Below, piece after piece: positions 50,580 to 60,096 of a stretch of 64,000 nt of DNA (positions are counted from its first letter, which is position 1; every line of letters starts with the position of its first letter). The notes beneath the pieces are model-generated. The model was not told the DNA's origin and searched no databases. It saw only the letters and a program-made list of their open reading frames with translations. The stretch is from Actinomycetaceae bacterium (GTDB lineage Bacteria; Actinomycetota; Actinomycetes; Actinomycetales; Actinomycetaceae). The DNA is taken from the NCBI GenBank assembly GCA_030527545.1, contig JAUNAP010000003.1, positions 1 through 64,000 on the forward strand. The letters run 5' to 3'. The position numbers were made by a program, and so were the translations under genes.

Positions 50580-51857
50580 ATGATCGATTTGCGAGCACTG
50601 CGTGAAGACCCCGAGCCCGCCCGTGCCTCCCAGCGTGCGCGCGGTGCTGACCCTCAGGACGTGGACCGCGCCCTTGAAGCGGACAAGGCTTGGCGTGATG
50701 CCCTCGGCCGTTTCGAGTCGCTGCGGGCCGAGCAGAAGGCCCTGTCGAAACAAATCGGTCGTGCCTCTAAGGAGGAGCGTCCTGCGAACCTCGAGCGCGC
50801 CAAGGCCATGGCCGGCGACGTGAAGGACGCCGAAGCGAAGGCCGCCGCAGCCGAGGACGAAGCGAAGAAGGCTGCCTACGCGATCCCCAACATCGTCAAC
50901 CCGGGTGTGCCAGCCGGCGGCGAGGAGGACTATGTCGTCTTGTCCACGCACGGTACCCCGCGCGATTTCGCGGCCGAGGGCGTGACGGTGCGCGATCACC
51001 TCGATCTTGGGGAGGGCTTGGACATTATCGATACGAAGCGCGGCGCCAAGGTGTCGGGTTCGCGCTTCTACTTCCTCAAGGGCCTGGGGGCTCGCCTCGA
51101 GATCGCCATGCTCACCCTCGGTCTTAACACGGTCGTTGATGCGGGCTTCACCCCCATGGTGACCCCCACTATGGTGAGCCCGCGCACCATGGGCGGCACG
51201 GGCTTCCTGGGTGCCCACTCCGATGAGATCTATTATCTGCCCGCTGATGACCTCTACCTGACGGGCACGTCCGAGGTCGCTCTCGCCGGCTACCACACCG
51301 ACGAGATCATCGACCTGTCCAACGGGCCCATCCGCTACGCGGGATGGTCCTCGTGCTATCGCCGCGAAGCTGGCTCGCACGGTAAGGACGTGCGCGGGAT
51401 CATTCGCGTTCACCAGTTCAATAAGGTCGAAATGTTCGCCTTTACTCTTCCTGAGGAGTCTTTCGACGAGCACAAGCGCCTGCTCGCCCTCGAAGAGAAG
51501 ATGCTCGCCGCCCTCGAGCTGCCCTACCGTGTCATTCACACGGCGGCGGGCGATCTGGGCAGCTCGGCGGCGGAGAAGTTCGACTGTGAGGCGTGGCTAC
51601 CCAGCCAGGAGCGTTACCTCGAGTTGACGTCGACGTCGAACTGCACGACTTTCCAAGCACGGCGACTAGGAATCCGCTACCGCACCGAAGAGGGGACTCA
51701 GTCGGTAGCAACCCTCAATGGGACCGTCATCAATACACGCTGGATCGTTGCGTTCTTGGAGAACCATCAGCAGGCTGACGGCACGGTCTACGTCCCCGAG
51801 GCCTTGCGCCCCTACCTGGGCGGGGTCGAGGTGTTGGAGCCTCCGGCGACGCGATGA
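50580..51857 (+). CDS. serS: Seryl-tRNA synthetase
   Basis: 425 residues, normal length. The N-terminal coiled-coil tRNA-binding arm (residues about 30-100) is followed by the class II core: motif 2 [30 protein letters not shown] (region 51344-51433) and motif 3 [17 protein letters not shown]. It charges the tRNA-Ser species, three of which are encoded at 8-12 kb. ATG 50580 is chosen from the leaderless -10 box; ATG 50571 lies inside that box. Its end overlaps the regulator gene by four bases. Confidence 0.95.
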   Translation: MIDLRALREDPEPARASQRARGADPQDVDRALEADKAWRDALGRFESLRAEQKALSKQIGRASKEERPANLERAKAMAGDVKDAEAKAAAAEDEAKKAAYAIPNIVNPGVPAGGEEDYVVLSTHGTPRDFAAEGVTVRDHLDLGEGLDIIDTKRGAKVSGSRFYFLKGLGARLEIAMLTLGLNTVVDAGFTPMVTPTMVSPRTMGGTGFLGAHSDEIYYLPADDLYLTGTSEVALAGYHTDEIIDLSNGPIRYAGWSSCYRREAGSHGKDVRGIIRVHQFNKVEMFAFTLPEESFDEHKRLLALEEKMLAALELPYRVIHTAAGDLGSSAAEKFDCEAWLPSQERYLELTSTSNCTTFQARRLGIRYRTEEGTQSVATLNGTVINTRWIVAFLENHQQADGTVYVPEALRPYLGGVEVLEPPATR

Positions 51858-52873
51858 CGCCTCAGAGGCCGCCGGCCAGGCGGGTGCGGATGAGTGACGT
51901 CGCACGACTGGCCGGCGTTTCTGCCCAGACGGTCTCGCGTACGCTTTCGGGTGCCGGGCCGGTCGCCGCTCGCACACGCGAGCGGGTTCTCGCTGCCGTC
52001 GAGGAACTTGGATACAAGCCAGACCTGTCTGCCCAGACGCTCGCCACGGGGCGCTCACGCACCGTCGGCGTGTTGATGACGGGTAATCTCTCCTACGGTC
52101 GGATCCGCTCATATATCGCCGTCGAGCGTAGAGAGCGCGAGCGGGGGAACTTCGTCGTCTCGGCGACGGCGGACGCGGATGACACTGATTCGCTGCTCGC
52201 CGCCCTCAAGCATCTGCAATCGGTTCACATCAAGGCCCTCGCGATTCTCGGTCAGCGCGCCGATGCCGTGTCGTTCCTCGCTCCCTACCTTGACCAGCCG
52301 ACGGTCGTTGCGCTCAACGACCCCGTTCCCGGTGGGCATTTCAGTCGCGTCGAGGTCGACCAGCACGCCGGGGTGCGCGATCTTGTCGACCACATGTGCG
52401 AGCGGGGGTGCCGTCGGCTGGTGCTCGTGGTGCCGGCGGGAGTCGATGTTGACGCTCGCGCACGGCAACGTGCCTTCGAGTCCTTGTGCCTCGAGCGGGG
52501 GATTGGTTACGAGGTCGTCACCTCCGCGGGATGGGGGTGCGAGGACGGTGCCGCGGTAGCAGGGGAGGTCGGTGCGCGCAGTCCCGAGGGGGTGTTGGCG
52601 GGAAACGACCACCTCGCATGTGGGCTCGCCTACGGGCTTGCCGAGCGGGGTCTGAAAGTCGGTCGTGACTACGCCTTGTCGGGCTTCGATGACACCGAGT
52701 TCGGCGCCTTCATGCAGCCCGCGCTCACGTCGGTCTCTCAGGATATGGGCCGGTTGGCCGAGGCGATATCCATCGAGCTCGACCGGGTTGCTGCGGGTGG
52801 GGAGCCGCGCCACACCGTCCTTCCCGCGCGCCTTGTGGTGCGGGCTTCGACGACGGGGTTCCAGGCGGGCTAG
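51854..52873 (+). CDS. LacI-family regulator, probable L-fucose operon repressor
   Basis: 339 residues. The LacI helix-turn-helix and hinge lie at residues about 13-60 ([37 protein letters not shown]), followed by a periplasmic-binding-protein-like sensor domain ([13 protein letters not shown]... [19 protein letters not shown]... [11 protein letters not shown]). It starts at an ATGA overlap with serS, so it may be expressed with serS. A perfect LacI-type palindrome 60 bases downstream controls the fuc operon and is the probable target, with L-fucose or a derivative as inducer (inference from context). Confidence 0.9.
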   Translation: MTPQRPPARRVRMSDVARLAGVSAQTVSRTLSGAGPVAARTRERVLAAVEELGYKPDLSAQTLATGRSRTVGVLMTGNLSYGRIRSYIAVERRERERGNFVVSATADADDTDSLLAALKHLQSVHIKALAILGQRADAVSFLAPYLDQPTVVALNDPVPGGHFSRVEVDQHAGVRDLVDHMCERGCRRLVLVVPAGVDVDARARQRAFESLCLERGIGYEVVTSAGWGCEDGAAVAGEVGARSPEGVLAGNDHLACGLAYGLAERGLKVGRDYALSGFDDTEFGAFMQPALTSVSQDMGRLAEAISIELDRVAAGGEPRHTVLPARLVVRASTTGFQAG

Positions 52874-52932
52874 CGCGACGCATAACGGTTCGAAGCCGCA
52901 AAAATTGTGTGTGTGGGGTCTTGCGCGCCGCA

Positions 52933-52950
52933 AATGTTAGCGCTAACATT
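52933..52950. promoter_or_regulatory. LacI-type operator of the fuc operon
   Basis: AATGTTAGCGCTAACATT is an 18-bp perfect palindrome with the central CG typical of LacI/GalR-family operators, 51 bases before fucI. Confidence 0.85.
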
Positions 52951-53001
52951 GTGTCATCTGCTCCGAGCAGTACCGAGGCAGCGACGCCGAAAGGATAACC
53001 A

Positions 53002-54774
53002 ATGACGACGAAACCCGTAATCGCGATCCGCCCCCTCATCGACGGCAGGCGCCGCGGGGTCCGCGAATCCCTTGAAGACCAAACCATGGCGATGGCGCAT
53101 CGGGCAGCCGATCTCATCTCCTCCACCCTGCGTTACCCCGACGGCGAGCCGGTCGAATGTCTCGTCGCTTCGAAGACGATCGGGCGCGCTGGAGAATCTG
53201 AAGACGTGCGGGCCGAAATGGCTGGTCACGACGTGTGTGCCGAGCTGTCCGTGACGCCGTGCTGGGACTACGTCACCGAGGTTCTTGACTTCGATCCGAC
53301 GATCCAGCATGCCCTGTGGGGGCTCAACGCGACCGAACGCCCCGGAGCCGTCACCCTTGCCGCGGCAATGAGTGCCTACGGGCAGTTCGGTGTTCCCGCC
53401 TTTGCCATCTACGGCGAGCATGTCCAAGACGCCGACGACGAGGTCATTCCCGACGAGGTCGCCGAACGAATCATCCGGTTTGCGCGTGCGGCCATTGCCG
53501 TTGGCTCTCTGCGTCACCGCAACTATCTCCAGATCGGTTCTCAGTGCATGGGAATCGCCGGGTCGATGATCGATCGCCAATTCTTCAGGGACTACCTGGG
53601 GATGGGGGTCGAGTCGGTTGACATGATCGAGATCGACCGGCGCATCAGCGAGGGCGTCTACGACCACGACGAATACGAGCGGGCTCGCCGATGGGTTGAC
53701 GAGGCGCTCACCGAGGGCGAGGACATCGTCAACGTCGAAGAGGACTACCTCAGCGACGAGGAGCGACGTGAGCAGTGGGACTATGTCACCAAGATGGTGC
53801 TCATTGGTCGCGATCTCATGATCGGCAACCCCAAGCTCGCAGACGCCGGTTACGGCGAGGAGGCCGCCGGCCACAACGCCATCGTCGGTGGCTTCCAGGG
53901 GCAGCGCCAATGGACGGATTACAAGCCCAACGGCGACCTCATGGAGACGCTGCTCAACACGACTTTCGACTGGTCGGGCCCGCGCCAGCCTCTCACGTTC
54001 GCCACGGAGAACGACGCCCTCAACGGCGTGTCTATGCTCTTCAACCACCTCTTGACCAACCGCACGCAGATGTTCTCCGACGTGCGCACCTACTGGTCTC
54101 CCGAGGCTGTCGAACGCGTCACCGGACACAAGCTCACCGGTCACGCGGAGGGGGGCTTCCTCGATCTGCGCAACTCCGGGGCCACGACGCTCGACGCCGC
54201 CGGTGCGATGACCGACGATGAAGGCAATCCGTGCCTGAAAGAGTGGTGGAACGTCACCGAAGCCGACATGAAGGCGACCTTGGAGGCGACGACCTTCCAC
54301 CCGGCCAACAAGGGATACTTCCGCGGTGGCGGATACTCCACTCACTTTGTCACCCGCGGCGGTCTGCCGCTGACGATGATCCGGCTCAACCTTGTCGCGC
54401 ACGCCATGCCGACCCTGCAGATCGCAGAGGGCTGGAGCATTGAGCTGCCCGAGGAGGCACGTCGAACGATCGAGGACCGCACCGACCCGGCGTGGCCGAC
54501 GACCTTCTTCGCACCGCGTCTGACAGGCGAGGGCGCCTTCACCTCGACCTACAAAGTCATGGACTGTTGGGGGGCCAACCACGGGGCGATCGGTTACGGA
54601 CACTTCGGCGCCGATGTTCTTACGCTCGCGGCCATGCTGCGCATCCCGGTGATGATGCACAACGTCGAGACAGACGACGTGTTCCGTCCGCGCAACTGGA
54701 CGCTCTTCGGGACGGCCGATCTCGAAGGAGCCGACTATCGCGCCTGCGCCGCTTACGGCCCGCTCTTTAGGTGA
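53002..54774 (+). CDS. fucI: L-fucose isomerase
   Basis: 590 residues, the usual length. Family blocks are clear: LIDGRRRGVRESLEDQTM, TPCWDYVTE, QIGSQCMGIAGSMID, EAAGHNAIVGGFQGQRQWTD and GDLMETLLNTTFDW. The Mn-binding Glu/Asp/His residues lie in these blocks. It converts L-fucose to L-fuculose, the first catabolic step. ATG 53002 follows GAAAGGATAACCA. First gene of the operon. Confidence 0.96.
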   Translation: MTTKPVIAIRPLIDGRRRGVRESLEDQTMAMAHRAADLISSTLRYPDGEPVECLVASKTIGRAGESEDVRAEMAGHDVCAELSVTPCWDYVTEVLDFDPTIQHALWGLNATERPGAVTLAAAMSAYGQFGVPAFAIYGEHVQDADDEVIPDEVAERIIRFARAAIAVGSLRHRNYLQIGSQCMGIAGSMIDRQFFRDYLGMGVESVDMIEIDRRISEGVYDHDEYERARRWVDEALTEGEDIVNVEEDYLSDEERREQWDYVTKMVLIGRDLMIGNPKLADAGYGEEAAGHNAIVGGFQGQRQWTDYKPNGDLMETLLNTTFDWSGPRQPLTFATENDALNGVSMLFNHLLTNRTQMFSDVRTYWSPEAVERVTGHKLTGHAEGGFLDLRNSGATTLDAAGAMTDDEGNPCLKEWWNVTEADMKATLEATTFHPANKGYFRGGGYSTHFVTRGGLPLTMIRLNLVAHAMPTLQIAEGWSIELPEEARRTIEDRTDPAWPTTFFAPRLTGEGAFTSTYKVMDCWGANHGAIGYGHFGADVLTLAAMLRIPVMMHNVETDDVFRPRNWTLFGTADLEGADYRACAAYGPLFR

Positions 54775-54778
54775 GGCC

Positions 54779-56170
54779 ATGACGACGACACTGGCCATCG
54801 ACATGGGCTCGTCGTCGTTGCGCGGCTACCTCGGTCAGTGGGACGGCTCGGCCCTGTCACTGACCGAGGTGTACCGGGCCGCCCACGAGGTCCGGCGCGG
54901 CGAGGACGATTCGCTCGTATGGGACGTCGAAGAGCTCATCTCCCACGCCGTTGCGGCGGTCGAGGCGGGCATCAACGAGGCCGGCTTCCTCGATGCGATT
55001 GCTGTCGACGGGTGGGGTGTCGACTATGTCCAGGTCGACGACAAGGGCAACCCGGTCGCTCCCGCCTACGCCTACCGCGACCGGCGCGGGCAATGGGGGC
55101 GTGCCGCGTTCGCCGAGCGCATTGACGAAGACGACCAGGCCGCGCTCACCGGGGTGGCCTGCCAGGACATCAACACGGTCTATCGCCTAGCGTGGTCCAA
55201 CGCCCACGGTGCCCTTGTGCCGGGCGCGACGCTCATGTTTCTCCAAGACGTCGTTGCCCGCGCTCTCCTCACCCGCCCCATTGCGGGCCTCGAACAGGCG
55301 AGCGACCCCGGCCCGTGGGCCTCGCTCGGCGTGGCCTCGACCTCGGGGCTGGTCGACATCGCGCACCAGGGATGGGAGCCGAAGATACTCCAGGCGCTGG
55401 ACATTGATCCGGCCTTCTACCCGCCCCTTCGGGGCGAATGCGAGATCATCGGGCGACGCGGGAGTACCGCCATCGTTGCCGCTGGATCGCACGACACGGC
55501 TTGCGCAGTCCACTCCCTCGCTCTCAAGCCGGGCGACAGGTTCGTCTCCCTGGGGTCGTGGGCGATTGTGGGCGCACTGGCCGACCCCGTCGTTGACGAG
55601 GGCCTCACCAACGAGGCGACTGCTAGGGGCGGCAACCGGGTCCAAGCCAACCTGACCGGCATGTGGCTGGCACAGGAATGTCGGCGCGCTTGGGAAAAAG
55701 CCGGAGAGGACGTGAGCTTCTCTCGGCTCGACCGCGAAGCGGCACAGGCCGTCTCGCCCGGGGTGCTCATCGACCCGTCGGATCCGGCTTTCGCCGCGCC
55801 GGGAGATATGCCCCGCCGCATCGCAAAGGCCGTCGCAGACCGCGGTGGCCCCACGCTAGAGGGCATAGGTCCGATCCTCAGGGTGGTGACCGAATCTGTG
55901 GCATACGCGATCGCGCAGGCCCTGGAGATGCTCGCCGAGCAAACGGGGGCCAGCGGGAACGTTCACGTCGTCGGCGGCGGAACGAAAGACGCCCTCCTTA
56001 TGCGCACACTCGCCTCGCACCTCGACGCGGACCTGGTCGTGGGCGCGAGTGAAGCCTCCGTCCTCGGATCGACCTTCGCCCAGCTGGAAGTGCTGGGAGT
56101 CCCGCGCGCTGCCCTAGACGACTGGTGCCGGCGCGCCCCCACCCTCAACAACGAGAAAGCAGAAGCATGA
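54779..56170 (+). CDS. fucK: L-fuculokinase, FGGY family (rhamnulokinase-like clade)
   Basis: 463 residues. FGGY carbohydrate kinase features: the N-terminal IDMGSSSLRG phosphate loop, DGWGVDYVQVD (catalytic Asp region), AAGSHDTACAV (second ATPase loop) and the C-terminal GGGTKDALLMRTLASHL adenosine site. It phosphorylates L-fuculose. The segment SLGSWAIVG...LTNEATARGG...MWLAQECRRAWE resembles rhamnulokinases more than enterobacterial FucK, so the substrate is inferred from the operon. Starts four bases after fucI and overlaps fucA by four bases. Confidence 0.85.
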   Translation: MTTTLAIDMGSSSLRGYLGQWDGSALSLTEVYRAAHEVRRGEDDSLVWDVEELISHAVAAVEAGINEAGFLDAIAVDGWGVDYVQVDDKGNPVAPAYAYRDRRGQWGRAAFAERIDEDDQAALTGVACQDINTVYRLAWSNAHGALVPGATLMFLQDVVARALLTRPIAGLEQASDPGPWASLGVASTSGLVDIAHQGWEPKILQALDIDPAFYPPLRGECEIIGRRGSTAIVAAGSHDTACAVHSLALKPGDRFVSLGSWAIVGALADPVVDEGLTNEATARGGNRVQANLTGMWLAQECRRAWEKAGEDVSFSRLDREAAQAVSPGVLIDPSDPAFAAPGDMPRRIAKAVADRGGPTLEGIGPILRVVTESVAYAIAQALEMLAEQTGASGNVHVVGGGTKDALLMRTLASHLDADLVVGASEASVLGSTFAQLEVLGVPRAALDDWCRRAPTLNNEKAEA

Positions 56171-56811
56171 ACGAACAACAAGCACGCGAAGAAATCTGCG
56201 CCATCGGCCTAAAGGTCTGGCAGACGGGTATGGTCGCGGCGAATGACGGCAACATTTCGTGCCGCCTCGACGACGACACCGTCTTGTGCACCCCAACCGG
56301 AGTGTCGAAGGGTGCGCTCGTTCCCGAGGCGATTTGCAAGGTCGCCCTCGACGGCACGGTCTTGTCCGAACAGGATCCCTGGCGCGTCTCCTCGGAGGTG
56401 AAGGTGCACCTGCGCCTCTATCGCGCCAGCGAGAAGGTGCGGGCCGTCGTCCATGCCCACCCTCCCTACGGGACGACCTACGCGATCGCCGGCAAACCTC
56501 TCATCTCGAAAATGATGCCTGAAAACATCATTGCGATGCCGGAGATCCCTGTCGCTCCCTACGCGACTCCTTCGACCGAGGAGCTTGCCGAGAACATTGA
56601 ACCCTTCGTCCACACGCATACGGCATGTCTCATGGAGATGCACGGTGCCCTTGCGTGGGGGCCGAGCCTGCTCATCGCTTATCAAGCGATGGAGCGACTC
56701 GAATACACGGCCAAACTGACCTATCTCACTGAGCAGATCGGCGTTAAGCGTGACCTGCCTGAGGACGAGGTGGCCAAGCTCATATCTATGCGGCCGCAAT
56801 ACGGCTGCTGA
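56167..56811 (+). CDS. fucA: L-fuculose-1-phosphate aldolase
   Basis: 214 residues, class II aldolase/adducin family. ANDGNISCRLDD and TPTGVSKGAL form the phosphate pocket; SSEVKVHLRLY carries the catalytic Glu (about 77); zinc ligands are His96 and His98 (VVHAHPPYG) and His159 (LMEMHGALAWG). It cleaves L-fuculose 1-phosphate to dihydroxyacetone phosphate and L-lactaldehyde. Start ATG 56167 overlaps the fucK stop (ATGA). Confidence 0.93.
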   Translation: MNEQQAREEICAIGLKVWQTGMVAANDGNISCRLDDDTVLCTPTGVSKGALVPEAICKVALDGTVLSEQDPWRVSSEVKVHLRLYRASEKVRAVVHAHPPYGTTYAIAGKPLISKMMPENIIAMPEIPVAPYATPSTEELAENIEPFVHTHTACLMEMHGALAWGPSLLIAYQAMERLEYTAKLTYLTEQIGVKRDLPEDEVAKLISMRPQYGC

Positions 56812-56820
56812 CGATGACGT

Positions 56821-56848
56821 CGGCCCGGGGATACCTCGCCCCGGGCCG
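56821..56848 (+). terminator. Intercistronic hairpin between fucA and fucP
   Basis: CGGCCCGGGG and CCCCGGGCCG form a perfect 10-bp GC stem with an eight-base loop. No T run follows; partial termination or mRNA stabilisation would lower transporter expression relative to the enzymes. Confidence 0.5.
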
Positions 56849-56886
56849 GATCCCCCCTTACCCATTTCGAGACAAGGAAGCCTCGC

Positions 56887-58233
56887 ATGACCGCCACACC
56901 GCACCCGACGGATCGCACCTCCTCGGTACGCTACCTATATCCGGGGATGCTCGCCCCCTTTATTCTTCTCGTCACCTGTTTTGCTGCATGGGGACTGGCT
57001 GGAAATATGACGGACCCGCTCGTGTCTGTTTTCGGTTCGGTCTTTTCCATGTCGGCCTTTCAATCATCACTCGTCCAGTTCGCCTATTACGGCGCCTACT
57101 TCGCTCTGGCTCTCCCCGCGGCCTTCATTAATGCCAAGCTCGGTTACAAGGGCGGCGTTCTCGTGGGGCTCGCCCTCGCCGCTGCGGGAGGTTTCCTCTT
57201 TTTCCCCGCGGCGAAGATCATGACCTACGGGATTTTCATTCTCGCGCTATTCACGCTGGCGTCGGGCCTGTCGATCCTCGAGACGTCGGCCAATCCCTAC
57301 ATGATGGCGATGGGGCCGGCCCACAACGCCACCCGGCGCTTGAATTTTGCCCAGTCGTTCAACCCGGTGGGCTCGAACATCGGCGTGTTCCTCGCGGCGA
57401 CATTCATTCTTCCCTACGTCAATCCGGCGACCGCCGAAGACCGGGCGGCGATGAGTGAAGCCGAGCTGTTGAGTACGCGCTCCGATGAACTCCAAGCAGT
57501 GATGGGTCCCTATCTGGCGCTCGCGTGTCTCTACGTCATCTTGCTGATCGGAATCGCCGTGACGAAGGTGCCGCCGCGCCGCGCGATCGTCTCCGATGCT
57601 AAAGCGGGCATCGTTCGCGAGAAGGGCTTGTTTATGCGCTTGCTGCGCAACAAGCGTTACAGCCTGGGCGTCGGGGCACAGTTCTGCAACGTTGCGGCTC
57701 AGACCTGCATTTGGACCTACACGATCCACTATTGCACCGATCATCTCGGAGTAACAAAGGCTGAGGCTGGCACGTGGCTGCAGGTATCGCTCATCGTGTT
57801 TCTCGTCGGTCGTTTCGCCATGGTTGCGATCATGGGGAAGATCGATTCTCGTCTTCTCATGATCGCAATGTGCAGCCTGGGAGCCATCCTCACCTGCACG
57901 GCGATGGTTACTGCCAACGTCGTCGGCGCCGTCTGTCTCGTCCTCCTGTCGGCTTGCATCTCCCTGCTGTTCCCGACCATCTACGGCATTGCGCTGGGCG
58001 GTCTCGGCGACGACACGAAGTTCGGCTCCGCCGGTCTCGTCATGGCGATCGTTGGCGGCGCCATCATGCCGCTCATCCAGGGCAAGCTCATCGACGTGAC
58101 ATCGGCGGCGTTTTCCTACGTCGTCGTGTTCGTCTGCTTCGTTCTCATCGCGGCCTACGGCTTCTACGCGATCAAGAATCCCGCGGTCGTCCCCGATAAA
58201 GACGAGGACGACGTTATTGTTTCGGACCTATAG
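56887..58233 (+). CDS. fucP: L-fucose:H+ symporter
   Basis: 448 residues, major facilitator with 12 spans. The N-terminal WGLAGNMTDPLVSVF, QSSLVQFAYYGAYF and ETSANPYMMAMGP segments match FucP, including acidic residues used for proton coupling. It imports L-fucose. ATG 56887 is preceded by CAAGGAAG. It follows the hairpin and precedes fucU. Confidence 0.94.
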   Translation: MTATPHPTDRTSSVRYLYPGMLAPFILLVTCFAAWGLAGNMTDPLVSVFGSVFSMSAFQSSLVQFAYYGAYFALALPAAFINAKLGYKGGVLVGLALAAAGGFLFFPAAKIMTYGIFILALFTLASGLSILETSANPYMMAMGPAHNATRRLNFAQSFNPVGSNIGVFLAATFILPYVNPATAEDRAAMSEAELLSTRSDELQAVMGPYLALACLYVILLIGIAVTKVPPRRAIVSDAKAGIVREKGLFMRLLRNKRYSLGVGAQFCNVAAQTCIWTYTIHYCTDHLGVTKAEAGTWLQVSLIVFLVGRFAMVAIMGKIDSRLLMIAMCSLGAILTCTAMVTANVVGAVCLVLLSACISLLFPTIYGIALGGLGDDTKFGSAGLVMAIVGGAIMPLIQGKLIDVTSAAFSYVVVFVCFVLIAAYGFYAIKNPAVVPDKDEDDVIVSDL

Positions 58234-58247
58234 ACAAGGAAACCACC

Positions 58248-58670
58248 ATGCTTAGAGGTATTTCACCGCTGCTCAGCCCTGAGCTCCTCGCTATTCTCAT
58301 GGAGATGGGACATGGCGACGAGATTGTTCTCGGCGACGCGAATTTTCCCGGGCACACGATGAACGACACCGTCGTTAGGGCTGATGGGCTAGAGATTCCG
58401 CCACTGCTCGACGCAATAATGACCCTCATGCCGCTCGATTCGTACAACGAATGGCAGGTGGGGCTCATGGAGACTGTCGGGGACGATCCAACTCCCCCCG
58501 TGTGGGCGACCTACGACGAGATGATACGCCGGCACGAAAACAACTACGAGACGCACTATTTCGAACGGTTCGCCTTCTATGAGCGCGCGAAGGAAGCTTT
58601 CGCTGTCGTCGTGACGGGGGAGACGGCTCTGTATGGCAACATCATCCTCAAGAAGGGTGTGATCGCCTAG
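58248..58670 (+). CDS. fucU: L-fucose mutarotase
   Basis: 140 residues of the RbsD/FucU family. MLRGISPLLSPELLAILMEMGHGDEIVLGDANFP is the family start (positions 58248-58349), with catalytic His/Asp/Tyr residues in MGHGDE and later ERFAFYERAKEAF. It interconverts alpha- and beta-L-fucose so that import and isomerisation are not limiting. ATG 58248 has CAAGGAAA upstream; it starts 14 bases after fucP. Confidence 0.95.
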   Translation: MLRGISPLLSPELLAILMEMGHGDEIVLGDANFPGHTMNDTVVRADGLEIPPLLDAIMTLMPLDSYNEWQVGLMETVGDDPTPPVWATYDEMIRRHENNYETHYFERFAFYERAKEAFAVVVTGETALYGNIILKKGVIA

Positions 58671-58687
58671 AGGGAACGGAGAGCCGC

Positions 58688-59374
58688 GTGCGCGTCGATG
58701 TTGAATTGTGTGTCAGCGACGTCGAGGGGTGCACAATTGCGGCGCGTGCGGGGTGTGCGCGTATCGAGTTGTGCAGGGATCTAGAGGTCGGTGGACTCAC
58801 TCCACCCGACGCGCTCGTGGCCGACGTTCTCGCCGCGGTTCGCGGCATCGATGTTCAGATTCTCGTGCGCTCTAGACCTGGCGGTTTTACCTACACGCGT
58901 AGCGAGATTGAACGGATGGCGGACGACATAGCGCGGCTACGCGAGCTGACGTCGGGCACCGAGGATCGTGTGGGATTCGTCGTGGGTTGCCTCACGGCCG
59001 ACGGGGCCGTCGATGTGGCGCACCTGCGTAGGCTCGTGTCCGCGGCCGACGGACGCCCGGTCACCTTTCACCGGGCTTTCGATGAGGTTCACGACCAGGT
59101 CGGGCACCTGCTCACGCTCGCTGAGGCGGGCGTGAGCAGGGTGCTGACGACCGGGGGAGATCCGAGACTCGCCGATGTTAGGCAGCTTCGTAGACTCGTG
59201 GCGGCTGCGCCCGCGGGGATAACGATTCTTGCCTCGGGCGGCTTGCGTGCGGGGAATGTCGCCGCGGTCGCGGCGGCGTGCGGCGCGCGCGAGGTGCATA
59301 TGCGTGCTCCCGATGGGCGTGGCGGCACGGACGAGCGTGAGGTGGAGCAGATCATAGCGGCGTTGACGCGATAG
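58688..59374 (+). CDS. cutC: CutC-family protein
   Basis: 228 residues, TIM barrel. VELCVSDVEGCTIAARAGCARIELC, SRPGGFTYT, VTFHRAFDE and RVLTTGGDP are the family signatures. CutC was named for copper tolerance in E. coli, but the enzyme activity is unsettled. Start GTG 58688 is 17 bases after fucU, so it may be transcribed with the operon; a role in fucose use is not known. Confidence 0.88.
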   Translation: MRVDVELCVSDVEGCTIAARAGCARIELCRDLEVGGLTPPDALVADVLAAVRGIDVQILVRSRPGGFTYTRSEIERMADDIARLRELTSGTEDRVGFVVGCLTADGAVDVAHLRRLVSAADGRPVTFHRAFDEVHDQVGHLLTLAEAGVSRVLTTGGDPRLADVRQLRRLVAAAPAGITILASGGLRAGNVAAVAAACGAREVHMRAPDGRGGTDEREVEQIIAALTR

Positions 59375-59532
59375 AAGGCTCGGCAGATGATGAAAATTTT
59401 GCCTCTCGTCTGAGTCTTGTCAGTATTGCTGTTGCTCTCGTAAGGCATGTGCCGGTGGAATGATGCTATCGGTTAATTCCCGCATACTGGATGAGAACGG
59501 GCGGCAAAACGCCGCTTTGATAGCGTCGATGC

Positions 59533-60096
59533 ATGAGCGGTACATATATCCCAGGTCTTGGCTCACTCGATCCCCTGCCGGCAATTGATCATCTTGAATG
59601 GCTGGCGCCACCGGTGCGCGCGAGCGTCGAGGAGCTTATCGGCGTGCACCCCGAATACCGCGAGGAGATTCTCGCCTGTCGCATCGATCCCGACCTTGCC
59701 GATACGGAGGCGATGACGGAGGCGTACGGCATGGACCTGGCACTGTCGAGCAATTGCATCATCGTTGCCGGCAAGCGCGCAGGTGATGAACGGATCGCTG
59801 CCTGCGTCGTGCGTGCGACAACAAATGCCGACGTCAATCACGTCGTCAAGAAACGGCTCGACGTGCGCAAGGCATCCTTTTGGCCGACGGAGAAGGCCGT
59901 CGAGGTATCAGGCATGGAATACGGAGGGATAACTCCGCTGGGCATTCCTGCCGAGTGGCGGTTACTCATTGATGTGCGCTGTGCCGAGGGTTGGTCGTGT
60001 ATCGGTTCGGGCAGGCGCGAGTCGAAACTGTTCGTCACTGGTGATGTTCTCACCGCTCTCCCGGGGGCGGAAGTTGTCGAGGGGCTTGCCAGGTAG
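59533..60096 (+). CDS. YbaK/EbsC-type aminoacyl-tRNA deacylase-like protein
   Basis: 187 residues. VNHVVKKRLDVRKASF contains the conserved Lys of YbaK-like editing proteins, followed by EYGGITPLGIPAEWRLLID and GSGRRESKLFVTG, the family's substrate-pocket strands. Members hydrolyse mischarged Cys-tRNA(Pro) or similar. The N-terminal 60 residues are an extra helical domain seen in several actinobacterial forms. Start ATG 59533 follows a short hairpin (59501-59515) with TTTGAT. It is not coupled to cutC, which ends 158 bases upstream. Confidence 0.82.
   Translation: MSGTYIPGLGSLDPLPAIDHLEWLAPPVRASVEELIGVHPEYREEILACRIDPDLADTEAMTEAYGMDLALSSNCIIVAGKRAGDERIAACVVRATTNADVNHVVKKRLDVRKASFWPTEKAVEVSGMEYGGITPLGIPAEWRLLIDVRCAEGWSCIGSGRRESKLFVTGDVLTALPGAEVVEGLAR

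Noticed and set aside
52954..54804. A 616-codon minus-strand frame opposite fucI
   Set aside because: Shadow frame of an unmistakable L-fucose isomerase.
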